Source of the DNA: Anaerolineae bacterium | GTDB lineage: Bacteria > Chloroflexota > Anaerolineae > J036 > Brachytrichaceae | Assembly (NCBI GenBank): GCA_947476335.1 | Contig: CANJQH010000012.1 | Span: forward strand, 1-60,089 | DNA length: 60,089 nucleotides | Direction: 5' to 3' | Shown here: positions 27,072-35,191 of the stretch, piece after piece | How the letters are laid out: each line of letters opens with the position of its first letter | How positions within the stretch are numbered: the stretch's first letter is position 1 | The notes under the pieces: generated by a model | The model's input: the letters and a program-made list of their open reading frames with translations, nothing else | What the model was told of the DNA's origin: nothing | Database searches by the model: none | Made by a program: the position numbers and the translations under genes

Positions 27072-27183
27072 GTAACTACTCAGGCCCAAATCAGTATTTC
27101 CCGCTAAACACACTATTCTCTCCCCCTTCGGGGGAGAGAATAGTGTGTTTAGCGTTGGAAAAACAGCTGGCCTGAGTAGTTAC
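27072..27183 (+). mobile_element. Family A palindromic element (MITE), full copy 2
   Basis: A 112-bp copy with perfect GTAACTACTCAGGCC ends and an 8-bp target duplication GTGCGTTT (27064-27071 and 27184-27191). The central stem has changed in both arms together: CGCTAAACAC on the left and GTGTTTAGCG on the right, where other copies have CGCGAAACAC and GTGTTTCGCG. It is inserted between the dehydrogenase stop (27190) and the regulator start (27056); removing it leaves a spacer of about 14 bases typical of a tight operon. Confidence 0.88.
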
Positions 27184-27189
27184 GTGCGT

Positions 27190-28212
27190 TTACATTTCGA
27201 TCAGCACTTTCATGCCGTGTCCGCTGCGCATCAATTCGACGCCCTGCGCCAGCTCGCTCAGCGGCAATCGGTGCGTGATCAACTTACTCAGCGCGATACG
27301 GCCGGATTCAAGCAGCTGCACCGTTTGCACGAACGGATTCAGGCCGACGAAAGCGCCGATGACTGAGAGATCATGCCGCGTGATCGAGTACTGCTTCACC
27401 TGCTGCGTATCGTTGGGGCGCAGGCCGAAGAGCAGCACCGTGCCGCCGCGGCGCGCCAGGTTCAGCGCGGTCGGCAGCTGATTTCCGACTGCGTCGATGA
27501 CGAGGTCGCAGCCGATGCCGGTGGCGTTCATGACGGTTTGTGCGAGGTCGGCTTCTTTTACGTTGACTGGTGTGGCGCCGAGCACATCGCGTGCGAAGTC
27601 GAGGCGGTACGGGGCGACGTCGGCCATGAGCACCTGAGCGGCGCCTTGCGCGAGCGCATGCTGTGCGAAGAGTGCGCCCATCGGGCCGGCGCCGATGATG
27701 CAGACGCGGTCGCCGGCGTGCAGCGGCGCGCGGGCGAATGCGCCGACGACGCATGACAGCGGTTCGAAGAGCGCAGCGTCATCGCGTGAAACGTGCTCGG
27801 CGATTTTGAAGAGCGCACGTTCGGGCGCGACGAGCCATGGGGCGAATGCGCCATCGAGTGTGGTGCCGATGGTCTGGTAATTCGTGCACTGATTGTCGAG
27901 CCCGCGGCGGCAGTACTCGCAGCGGCCGCAGGTGAGGCGCGGCGCGATGACGACGCGATCGCCGATCTTCAGCCCGTTCACGCTGGCGCCGACGGCCATT
28001 ACGTGGCCGACGCCTTCGTGGCCGATGACGATACCGAGCTTGGCTTTGTGCGCCGGTGGCACGGCAAGAATGTTCAAGTCAGTGCCGCAGATGCCGCACG
28101 CCTCGATTGCGATCAGCACATCGTCGTCATGTTGCACGGCTGGGATCGGACGATGCTGCGTCTCGAGGCGGCCGTCGCCGACGAAGATGGGGACGGACAT
28201 GGTGTTATTCAT
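27190..28212 (-). CDS. Zinc-dependent medium-chain alcohol/polyol dehydrogenase
   Basis: A 340-residue NAD(P) enzyme. The catalytic zinc ligands are in ACGICGTD and IGHEGVGHV. The structural zinc site is CGRCEYCRRGLDNQC (C-x2-C-x2-C-x7-C). The cofactor site is GAGPMGALFAQHA. This layout fits sorbitol, threonine or erythritol-type dehydrogenases. ATG 28212 has GGAG 8 bases upstream and overlaps the upstream gene by 8 bases; the alternative 28200 has no ribosome site. It likely oxidises a sugar or polyol in the pathway. Confidence 0.85.
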   Translation of the reverse strand: MNNTMSVPIFVGDGRLETQHRPIPAVQHDDDVLIAIEACGICGTDLNILAVPPAHKAKLGIVIGHEGVGHVMAVGASVNGLKIGDRVVIAPRLTCGRCEYCRRGLDNQCTNYQTIGTTLDGAFAPWLVAPERALFKIAEHVSRDDAALFEPLSCVVGAFARAPLHAGDRVCIIGAGPMGALFAQHALAQGAAQVLMADVAPYRLDFARDVLGATPVNVKEADLAQTVMNATGIGCDLVIDAVGNQLPTALNLARRGGTVLLFGLRPNDTQQVKQYSITRHDLSVIGAFVGLNPFVQTVQLLESGRIALSKLITHRLPLSELAQGVELMRSGHGMKVLIEM

Positions 28213-29338
28213 GGACGGTGCTCCACTGGTTTGCTTCAGCAGATCGATATGCTGCGTCGATGATGTGCTGCACGCGCAGCCCGTCGTCGATGCCTGGCGT
28301 GCCGGTTGCGCCGGATTTGTTTCCGTCCCAGATCGAGCGCAGGAAGCGGTACTGACATTCGGCGTGTGTGCGGCTGACGCCGACCGGCTGTGACCAGTCG
28401 GGCATGACGGCGCCGTCATATTTCGCGACGGTCTCGACGCGCGTCCAGCCGCGCGTGGCGGCGTTCGCGCGTGCGTCGTAGACGAACAGCCAGTTCGGTT
28501 CTTCGAGCGTGAAGCGAATCGCGCCGAGCTGCCCGCGCACTTCGAACCACACGTCGTTGGTGGCGCCGGTGGCCATGCGCGACACTTCGAGCGTGCCGGC
28601 TGCGCCGCTCGCGGTGCGCAGCTGCACGAACGCCATATCCTCAACGTCGACTGTTTCGAGTTCGGTCGAACCTGCGCTGCGCGGGCGCTGACGATGCGGC
28701 GTATCGAGCGTGGCGCGCACTTCGCGGATGCCGCCGACGAGCCATTGTGCGAAGTCGACGACGTGCGCGCCGCTGTCGATCAGCACGCCGCCACCGGCCG
28801 AGGATTTGCGCAGGCGCCACGACATCGGTCGCGACGCGTCGATGTAGCTGGCGCGAAAGTAGCGTCCGTGAAAAGAAAAAATATGGCCGCAGAAGCCCTC
28901 ATCGAGCAGCTGCTTCGCACGCTGCACACACGGGAAATAGCGGAAGTTGAACGTCAGCCCACAACGCACGCCAGCCGTGCGCACGGCGGCGGCGATGCGT
29001 TCGGCCTCGGCAACCGAGCGTGCGAGCGGCTTTTCACAGTAGATATGCTTGCCGGCGCGCGCTGCGGCAACGACGATTTCCTCGTGACTGTCGTGCGGTG
29101 TGCACAAATCGACGATCTGCACGTCGTCGCGCGCGAGCAGTGTGCGGTAATCGGTCAGGGCTTCTGCGCCGCCGATTTCGCGTGCGGCGGCTTCGGCGCT
29201 TTCACGGCGCGTGGTGGCTACGCCGACGATGCGCACCGTGTCGGCCGGCAGCGCATAGTGATGCTGCAGGTCGCGGTAACCCATTGCGTGCGCGCGGCCC
29301 ATCGCGCCGTAGCCGATCATGGCGATGTTTGTGGTCAT
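28205..29338 (-). CDS. Gfo/Idh/MocA-family oxidoreductase (1)
   Basis: A 377-residue NAD(P)-dependent dehydrogenase. The N-terminal Rossmann site is IAMIGYGAMGRAHAMG (residues 5-20), and the catalytic Lys is in the canonical EKPLA motif (HIYCEKPLA, about residue 98). The C-terminal alpha/beta domain has GGGVLIDSGAHVVDFAQWLVG with the conserved Asp/His. The family oxidises or reduces sugars and inositols. Overlap with the alcohol dehydrogenase gene shows that they are co-translated. Confidence 0.87.
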   Translation of the reverse strand: MTTNIAMIGYGAMGRAHAMGYRDLQHHYALPADTVRIVGVATTRRESAEAAAREIGGAEALTDYRTLLARDDVQIVDLCTPHDSHEEIVVAAARAGKHIYCEKPLARSVAEAERIAAAVRTAGVRCGLTFNFRYFPCVQRAKQLLDEGFCGHIFSFHGRYFRASYIDASRPMSWRLRKSSAGGGVLIDSGAHVVDFAQWLVGGIREVRATLDTPHRQRPRSAGSTELETVDVEDMAFVQLRTASGAAGTLEVSRMATGATNDVWFEVRGQLGAIRFTLEEPNWLFVYDARANAATRGWTRVETVAKYDGAVMPDWSQPVGVSRTHAECQYRFLRSIWDGNKSGATGTPGIDDGLRVQHIIDAAYRSAEANQWSTVHE

Positions 29339-29518
29339 TGCTGGTGGGTGAAAGGCTGAGTAGAGAGTCAGAGTAGAGAGTCAGAGTAGAGAGTCAGAGT
29401 ATTCCGACCTGTTAGGCTGCGCCGCCAGAGACGATTTAACTTCCCAGACAGCGTCGCGCCAGCTCCACTTAGGATGGTGGCGGTCTGACTCTCAACTCTG
29501 ACTCTGACTCTCTTGTCT
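29339..29518. repeat. AGTAGAGAGTCAG tandem words and inverse
   Basis: Three units of about 14 bp (GAGTAGAGAGTCAG) lie at 29358-29400, and the inverse (CTCTGACTCTGACTCTC) at 29495-29515. They can pair to form a long stem across the gap between two same-strand genes. A central stretch of about 80 bases shows nothing recognisable. Confidence 0.6.
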
Positions 29519-30280
29519 TTACTTTGCCGCATCCGCCGCATCCATTGCGGCGCGCAGCTTGGCGACGGCCTTGGCGATGTCGCCGGTGCCGGGTTTGAGT
29601 TTGCCGTTGGGGCCCTTGAGCAGCGGCGACGAAAATTCGCCGACGGTCATGCCGGCGTGGATGAACTCGCCGACGTTGCCGGCGTTCAGGCCGCCATCTT
29701 CCATGATGTCGACCTTATCGAGGCGGCCGGCGGCGGCGACCATGTCGCGCATGCGCGCGATGTTCGTGACCATGATGGGATCCATCACGTGCGGGCTCTG
29801 TGCGCCCTTGAGCGGCTTCCAGAATGGTGCGCGGCATTCGTATTCGATGATGTCGACCCAGTCGACATATTGTTCGAAAGCCGAGATGGGGGTGCCCTGC
29901 CACGCCCACACGCCGATCTTCAGGCCGAGGTCGGCGATGTAGGTGAGGTGCTGCGCGGTCATTTCGCCGGTGGTCTCGAGGGGCAGCGTGATCAGGTTGA
30001 CGCCGAGGTCGGCGAGCTGCTTGTAGAGGTCCATCGTCGGGCGCCACATCTGCAGCTGCACTTCGATTTCGAGTTTGGTGTGATTGCGCGTGCCTTCGAC
30101 GATGTCGATGCCGCCGCGCGGTGCGGCGAAGTCCATGTACTTGCCATCGCGCATCTCGATGTGAATCCAGTCGACGCCGCCGGCTTCGAGTTCTTCGACC
30201 TGCGCGCCGAGCACGCCGTAATCAGCCCAGAACAGGCCGGCTGCAATTTTCGATCGTGGGGAAGGGAGTCCGATTTTCAT
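29519..30280 (-). CDS. Ribulose-phosphate 3-epimerase-like protein
   Basis: A 253-residue TIM-barrel protein. The family strand GGVDWIHIEMRDGKYMD corresponds to the metal-binding H-x-D-(V)-M-D-G region, although the canonical spacing is altered (HIEMRDG). IMEDGGLNAGNVGEFIHAGM at the C-terminus is the phosphate-binding GG loop. It is somewhat longer than true RPE (about 220). Together with the neighbouring ROK kinase it recalls the allulose-6-phosphate epimerase/kinase pair of allose catabolism, but the sugar here is unknown. A 19-bp AT-rich stem lies directly upstream of the start codon. Confidence 0.75.
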   Translation of the reverse strand: MKIGLPSPRSKIAAGLFWADYGVLGAQVEELEAGGVDWIHIEMRDGKYMDFAAPRGGIDIVEGTRNHTKLEIEVQLQMWRPTMDLYKQLADLGVNLITLPLETTGEMTAQHLTYIADLGLKIGVWAWQGTPISAFEQYVDWVDIIEYECRAPFWKPLKGAQSPHVMDPIMVTNIARMRDMVAAAGRLDKVDIMEDGGLNAGNVGEFIHAGMTVGEFSSPLLKGPNGKLKPGTGDIAKAVAKLRAAMDAADAAK

Positions 30281-30356
30281 GATTTCAGATTTCAGATTTC
30301 AAATTTCAAATTTCAGATTTCACACCTCAGAAAAAATCTGAAATCTGAAATCTGAA
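30281..30356. repeat. ATTTCAG-word inverted repeat before the epimerase gene
   Basis: GATTTCAGATTTCAGATTT (30281-30299) is mirrored by repeats of AAATCTG (about 30334-30356). On the minus strand this stem would stand immediately before the epimerase ATG, where a ribosome site would be expected. Confidence 0.7.
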
Positions 30357-30359
30357 TAA

Positions 30360-31274
30360 CTAAATCGCCCGGGCCTGCCACGCCGCTCCGAGAATCGCGC
30401 CGGTTTCGTGCAGCGCGGTTTCGGCGAGGGTGATGCGGGCAGCGACGTGTGGGTAGCAGTATTTCGGGAGGGCGGCGCGGGCGGGGCGCAGCAGGCGTTC
30501 GCCGGCGCGGGCGACCGAGCCGCCGATGATGAACAGGTCGATATCCATGACCATGGCGAGGATGCCGACGCCGGCGGCGAGCGCGTCGCCGGCGTCGTCG
30601 AGCACCGCGGATGCGTGCGGCTCGCCCTGGTTGGCCAGATGCACGATCTGTTCGCCTGTGACGCCGGATGCGCCGCTGAGGGCGGCGTAGTGGCGTTCAA
30701 GCGATGGGCCGCTGGTGAACGATTCCAGACAGCCGAGCACGCCGGACGAGCCGGGCGCGCCGTGACGGTCGATGGTGACGTGGCCGACTTCGCCGGCTTC
30801 GTCGCGGCGGCCGCGGAACACGCGCTCGTCGATGATCATGGCGGCGCCGACGCCGGTGCCGATGATGATGAAGGCGAGGTCGCGCGCGCCGAGCGCCTTG
30901 CCGGCGCCGGCATGGAACTCACCGATCGCCGAGGCCTTGGCGTCGTGCTCGAGCGTGACCGGGCGGCCGAGCGCATCCTGCAGCATGGCGCGGAAGGGCA
31001 CGTTGCGCCACGTCGGCATGTTGGGTGGTGCGACGATGACGCCGTTGAAATGGTCGACCGGGCCCGGGCTGCACACGCCGACCGCGTCGACGCGCCGGCC
31101 GGCGGCGCGCTCCATTGCAACGATGGAGTCGACGATGCGCTGCACCGCCTGCTCCGGCCCAAGTTCGGCGCAGGTCGGCATGCGCCCCCAGTCCAGCAGC
31201 GCGTCCGACTCGTCCACCAGCCCGAGAGCGATTTTGGAGGCGCCAAGGTCGACGCCGACGACTGTACTTGTCAT
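30360..31274 (-). CDS. ROK-family sugar kinase
   Basis: A 304-residue kinase. The N-terminal ATP-site strand is VGVDLGASKIALGLVD, the catalytic base is in LEHDAKASAIGE, and GTGVGAAMIIDERVFRG and GEVGHVTID follow in order. The Zn motif normally written CxCGxxGCxE is degenerate (only GCLE remains), so zinc binding is likely lost or altered. There is no DNA-binding domain, so it is an enzyme and not a repressor. First gene of the minus-strand catabolic set, with a palindromic site right upstream. ATG 31274 was chosen; the longer TTG start at 31295 lies within the palindrome. Confidence 0.85.
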   Translation of the reverse strand: MTSTVVGVDLGASKIALGLVDESDALLDWGRMPTCAELGPEQAVQRIVDSIVAMERAAGRRVDAVGVCSPGPVDHFNGVIVAPPNMPTWRNVPFRAMLQDALGRPVTLEHDAKASAIGEFHAGAGKALGARDLAFIIIGTGVGAAMIIDERVFRGRRDEAGEVGHVTIDRHGAPGSSGVLGCLESFTSGPSLERHYAALSGASGVTGEQIVHLANQGEPHASAVLDDAGDALAAGVGILAMVMDIDLFIIGGSVARAGERLLRPARAALPKYCYPHVAARITLAETALHETGAILGAAWQARAI

Positions 31275-31281
31275 AGTGAGT

Positions 31282-31311
31282 GTGCAATTGCACAAGACAC
31301 GTGCAATTGAT
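31282..31311. promoter_or_regulatory. Candidate operator: GTGCAATTGCAC with a second half-matching copy
   Basis: GTGCAATTGCAC (31282-31293) is a perfect 12-bp palindrome. A second copy GTGCAATTGAT starts 19 bases later at 31301. The pair lies 8 bases upstream of the ROK kinase start and overlaps its expected promoter. It is a likely binding site for a sugar-responsive repressor, for example the SorC protein of this operon, but the partner is inferred. Confidence 0.6.
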
Positions 31312-31392
31312 CAGGTCAAAGTGTAGCGAATGGGGAGGAGGATGTCAAGAGGGTGTGACAAACGTCACTGTAAATTATGATGCTTTTGCTTG

Positions 31393-31408
31393 CACATGCA
31401 CGCATGTG
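31393..31408. promoter_or_regulatory. Palindrome CACATGC-AC-GCATGTG upstream of ABC exporter
   Basis: A perfect 7-bp inverted repeat with a 2-base spacer lies 23 bases before the exporter start. A weak promoter (GTGACA at 31355-31360, TATGAT at 31376-31381, spacing 15) precedes it, so the palindrome would lie at the start of the transcript. It may be an operator. Confidence 0.4.
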
Positions 31409-31430
31409 AGCGTAAAACTCTAAAAAATCC

Positions 31431-33218
31431 ATGTCACATATTTATGCGTTGCGTCATTTTCTAAAGCCTTATCGGCTTCTTGCTATTCTTTCACTGTTGT
31501 GTTTGCTCGTGCTTGTGGGTCTTGATCTAGCCATTCCACGTTTGATCGAGCGCATCATCGATGAGGGCATTGGTCAGGGCATTGGTCAGGGCAATCAGTC
31601 GGTGGTGCTGACGACGGGCGTGGCGATGCTCGGCATCAGCGCGCTGAGCGTACTTTTTTCGCTGGCAAACAACCGCATGTCGATCCTTGTCGGCGAGGGT
31701 GTTGCGCGCGACATTCGTGAGACGCTGTTCACGAAGATCCAGTCGCTGTCGTATGGCAACCTCGATGAACTGCGTACGGGCGAACTGCTTGTGCGCCTCA
31801 CCAGCGACACGACTGCGTTTCAGCGGCTGACGCAGGTGACGCTGCGCATCGGCACGCGTGCGCCGATCACGATGATCGGCAGCCTGATTCTGATGATCGT
31901 CACCAGCCGAAACCTGGCGCTGACGATGTTGCCGATGTTGATCGTCACTTCGGCGCTGATCGTCGTCTTCGTAGTGAAAACCGAGCCGCTCGTGCGCGTG
32001 GTGCAGGCGCGGCTGGATGCGCTGAACAATGTGTTGCAGGAGAACGTCGCGGGCGTGCGGCTGGTGAAGGCATTCGTGCGTAGTGCGCAGCAAACATCGC
32101 GCTTCGACCGTTCCAACGTCAACTACGCCGATACGGCTGCGCACGTGATGCGCATTTCGTCATCGATGGGGCCGCTGCTGACGATCTGCGTCAATGTCGG
32201 CATGGTCCTTGTAATCTGGGTTGGTGGCGGCAGCGCTGCGCGTGGTGAGATGTCGGTCGGGCAGGTGGTTGCGTTCACGAATTATCTGCTGACGACGATG
32301 TCGCCGCTGATCATGATGACGATGCTGGCACAGATGTGGGCGAACGGCATGGCGTCGGCGCAGCGCGTCGGCGTGGTGTTGAACCTTGCTGCGGAAGTGC
32401 AGCCGCCGTCGCAGCCGACGTCGCTGCCGCAGCCGTTGCGCGGCCGCATCGCCTTCGAGCATGTTTCGTTTCACTATCACAGCCAGCCGGATGAACTGGT
32501 GCTCGACGACATTAGTTTTGTCGCTGAGCCGGGGAGCACGGTGGCGATTCTGGGCTCGACGGGTGCCGGAAAATCGACGCTGGTGAATCTGATTCCGCGG
32601 TTTTACGACGTGACAGCCGGGCGCGTGACGCTCGACGATGTCGATGTGCGTGAGCTGGCGCATGAGGATCTGCTCGGCTGCATCGCAATCGTGCCGCAGG
32701 AAACAATCCTCTTCTCCGGCAGCGTGCGCGACAACATCCGCTATGGTGTGCCCGATGCCTCAGAAGAGGAAGTCCTCGCTGCGGCGCGCGCGGCGCAGGC
32801 GTACGACTTCGTTGTGAAGCTGCCCGCTGGTTTCGACACGCGCATCGAAGAGCGCGGCGTCAATTTGTCCGGCGGACAAAAGCAGCGCCTGGCGATCGCG
32901 CGCGCGTTGCTGTCGAAGCCGCAGGTGCTGATCCTCGACGACAGCACCAGCGCCGTCGATGTGGACACGGAGACGCGTATTCAGGCTGCGCTGGCGCAGA
33001 TGCATGGAGCGCAGACGCGTATCATCGTGGCCCAGCGCATTAGCACGGTGTTGCATGCTGACAAAATTCTTGTGCTGGATCTCGGATGCATCGCCGCATC
33101 TGGCACGCACGCTGAACTGCTGCGTGACAGCGCGATTTATCGAGAGATCTACGACACGCAGCTGGGCGGTGCGCCGAGTGATGTGTCGATCGAAGCGATG
33201 ACGGAGGTGGCGGTATGA
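31431..33218 (+). CDS. ABC exporter half-transporter A (degenerate ATP site)
   Basis: A 595-residue protein with a six-helix exporter membrane domain (residues about 15-300) and a C-terminal ATPase. Walker A is GSTGAGKST, the signature LSGGQKQR, Walker B ILDDSTSAVD. The catalytic Glu after Walker B is replaced by Asp (LDD in place of LDE), the feature of the degenerate site in heterodimeric exporters. It overlaps the next gene by four bases. The two together would form one exporter for lipids, drugs or peptides. Confidence 0.88.
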   Translation: MSHIYALRHFLKPYRLLAILSLLCLLVLVGLDLAIPRLIERIIDEGIGQGIGQGNQSVVLTTGVAMLGISALSVLFSLANNRMSILVGEGVARDIRETLFTKIQSLSYGNLDELRTGELLVRLTSDTTAFQRLTQVTLRIGTRAPITMIGSLILMIVTSRNLALTMLPMLIVTSALIVVFVVKTEPLVRVVQARLDALNNVLQENVAGVRLVKAFVRSAQQTSRFDRSNVNYADTAAHVMRISSSMGPLLTICVNVGMVLVIWVGGGSAARGEMSVGQVVAFTNYLLTTMSPLIMMTMLAQMWANGMASAQRVGVVLNLAAEVQPPSQPTSLPQPLRGRIAFEHVSFHYHSQPDELVLDDISFVAEPGSTVAILGSTGAGKSTLVNLIPRFYDVTAGRVTLDDVDVRELAHEDLLGCIAIVPQETILFSGSVRDNIRYGVPDASEEEVLAAARAAQAYDFVVKLPAGFDTRIEERGVNLSGGQKQRLAIARALLSKPQVLILDDSTSAVDVDTETRIQAALAQMHGAQTRIIVAQRISTVLHADKILVLDLGCIAASGTHAELLRDSAIYREIYDTQLGGAPSDVSIEAMTEVAV

Positions 33219-35050
33219 GCAGGCCTGCAAATTCCGATACGGCAAAGCTGACGACCGCCGCAGGCATGCGCCCGGGCAATCCGATGGGTATGGGCAACAT
33301 CGAACGGCCGTCCGATACGCGCGGCGCGTTACGGCGGCTGCTGCCGTACCTGCGACCGCACCTGAGTGTGTTGACGTTCGTGCTTGTGTGCGTCGTCGGG
33401 TACACACTGCTTGGGCTGGCTGGCCCATATTTGATGGGGCGCGCGCTTGACAAGTACATCGTGCCGCGCAAGCTGGATGGGCTGGGAACGCTGGTGCTTG
33501 TGTTGCTCGGCACGTACATTGCAAATAATGCTCTGCAGGTGGTGGCGGGCTGGAGCATGGCGACGATTTCACAGCGTGCGCTGCAGCAGCTGCGGCACGA
33601 TCTGTTTGCACATCTGCAGACGCTGCCGATGCGCTACTTCGACAAAAATCCGGCTGGCGAACTGATGAGCCGCCTGACGAATGACATCGAGGCGATCAAC
33701 CAAGCGGTGTCGCAGAACGTCACGACGCTGCTGGCTGGTGCGCTTTCGCTCGTCGGCATTCTTGTCGCGATGTTCGTGCTCGACTTCTGGCTCGCGCTTG
33801 CGTCGCTGATCGTGGTGCCGATCATGTTCTGGTTCACGAACTTCATCGCGCGTTATACCCGCAGGGGTTTTCGCATGCTGCAGAAAGATGTCGGACGATT
33901 GAACGCAGTGATGGAAGAAGCCATCAGTGGACAGCGCGTGATTCAGGCTTTTCGTCGCAACGATTCGATGCTGAGCGTATTTCGCAGTGGGAATCAGGCG
34001 GCGTATGAAGCCGGTGTTTACGCGAACACGTACGGCTTCATGCTGATGCCACTGACCGCTGCGCTGGGAAATCTTTTTGTCATTGTGCTGGCCGGGCTGG
34101 GAGGCTGGCTGGCGCTGCAGGGGTTGGTCAGCGTCGGCATAATCGCCACGTTCATTTCGTACGGCCAGAATTTTGTGAATCCGCTGCGTGCGCTGGCGAA
34201 TATGTATAACGCAATTCAAGCTGCGCTCGCTGGTGCTGAGCGCGTATTCGCCGTGCTTGATGCTCGCGCTGAGCTGGACGAAGCGGCTGTGGTTGAAGAC
34301 AGTTGGAAGCTGCGCGGCAACGTGCGTTTCGAGTCCGTCGACTTTGAATATGAGCCGGGCGTGCCCGTTCTGCGTGGCATGTCGCTTGAGGCGCAGCCTG
34401 GGCAGATGATCGCGCTTGTGGGTCCGACGGGTGCGGGCAAGACTACGATCATCAACATGCTCACGCGGTTCTATGAAATCAAGAGCGGCCGCATTACGGT
34501 TGATGGTCGTGATGTGCGTGACATTCCGAAGGCGGCGCTGCGCCGGCAGCTCGGGCTGGTGCTGCAGGACACATTTCTCTTTTCAGGCACGGTGCTGGAC
34601 AACATTCGGTTTGGCCGCTTGAACGCTACTGATGAGGAATGCGTCGAGGCTGCGCGCGTGGCTGACGCCGACCATTTCATCCGCCTGCTGCCGCAGGGAT
34701 ATCAGACGGAGTTGTCGGAGCGTGCGGGAAATCTCAGTCAGGGTCAGCGCCAGCTGTTGTCGATCGCGCGGGCGGTGCTGGCGAATCCGGGAATTCTGAT
34801 CCTCGACGAGGCGACGAGCAGCGTCGATACGCGCACTGAGGCGCGCATTCAGCAGGCGTTGCTGCGGCTGATGCGCGGGCGTACCAGCTTCGTCATCGCG
34901 CATCGTCTGAGCACGATTCGCGATGCTGATCAGGTGCTGGTGATCGACGGTGGCCATGTCGTCGAGCGTGGAACGCACACGCAGCTGCTCACAGTGCGCG
35001 GCGTTTATTACAAGCTGTATATCAGTCAGTTCAAGGGGCTGGCGATCTGA
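33215..35050 (+). CDS. ABC exporter half-transporter B (active ATP site)
   Basis: A 611-residue partner half-transporter. A longer N-terminal tail (about 45 residues) precedes the six membrane helices. Walker A is GPTGAGKTT, signature LSQGQRQL (Gln in place of the second Gly), Walker B ILILDEATSSVD with the normal catalytic Glu. The asymmetric pairing with half A matches TM287/288-like heterodimers. A family A element starts 8 bases after the stop codon. Confidence 0.88.
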   Translation: MSRPANSDTAKLTTAAGMRPGNPMGMGNIERPSDTRGALRRLLPYLRPHLSVLTFVLVCVVGYTLLGLAGPYLMGRALDKYIVPRKLDGLGTLVLVLLGTYIANNALQVVAGWSMATISQRALQQLRHDLFAHLQTLPMRYFDKNPAGELMSRLTNDIEAINQAVSQNVTTLLAGALSLVGILVAMFVLDFWLALASLIVVPIMFWFTNFIARYTRRGFRMLQKDVGRLNAVMEEAISGQRVIQAFRRNDSMLSVFRSGNQAAYEAGVYANTYGFMLMPLTAALGNLFVIVLAGLGGWLALQGLVSVGIIATFISYGQNFVNPLRALANMYNAIQAALAGAERVFAVLDARAELDEAAVVEDSWKLRGNVRFESVDFEYEPGVPVLRGMSLEAQPGQMIALVGPTGAGKTTIINMLTRFYEIKSGRITVDGRDVRDIPKAALRRQLGLVLQDTFLFSGTVLDNIRFGRLNATDEECVEAARVADADHFIRLLPQGYQTELSERAGNLSQGQRQLLSIARAVLANPGILILDEATSSVDTRTEARIQQALLRLMRGRTSFVIAHRLSTIRDADQVLVIDGGHVVERGTHTQLLTVRGVYYKLYISQFKGLAI

Positions 35051-35058
35051 GTGGATTG

Positions 35059-35170
35059 GTAACTACTCAGGCCAGCCATTTTTCCAACGCGAAACACACT
35101 ATTCTCTCCCCCGAAGGGGGAGAGAATAGTGTGTTTCGCGGGAAATACTGATTTGGGCCTGAGTAGTTAC
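35059..35170 (-). mobile_element. Family A palindromic element (MITE), full copy 3
   Basis: A 112-bp copy in the opposite orientation to copies 1, 2 and 4, with intact ends and a central stem of CGCGAAACACAC/GTGTGTTTCGCG. No target duplication is visible (flanks GTGGATTG and GACTCAAC). It occupies nearly all of the space between the exporter and the next gene. Confidence 0.85.
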
Positions 35171-35191
35171 GACTCAACTGATCAACACAAC

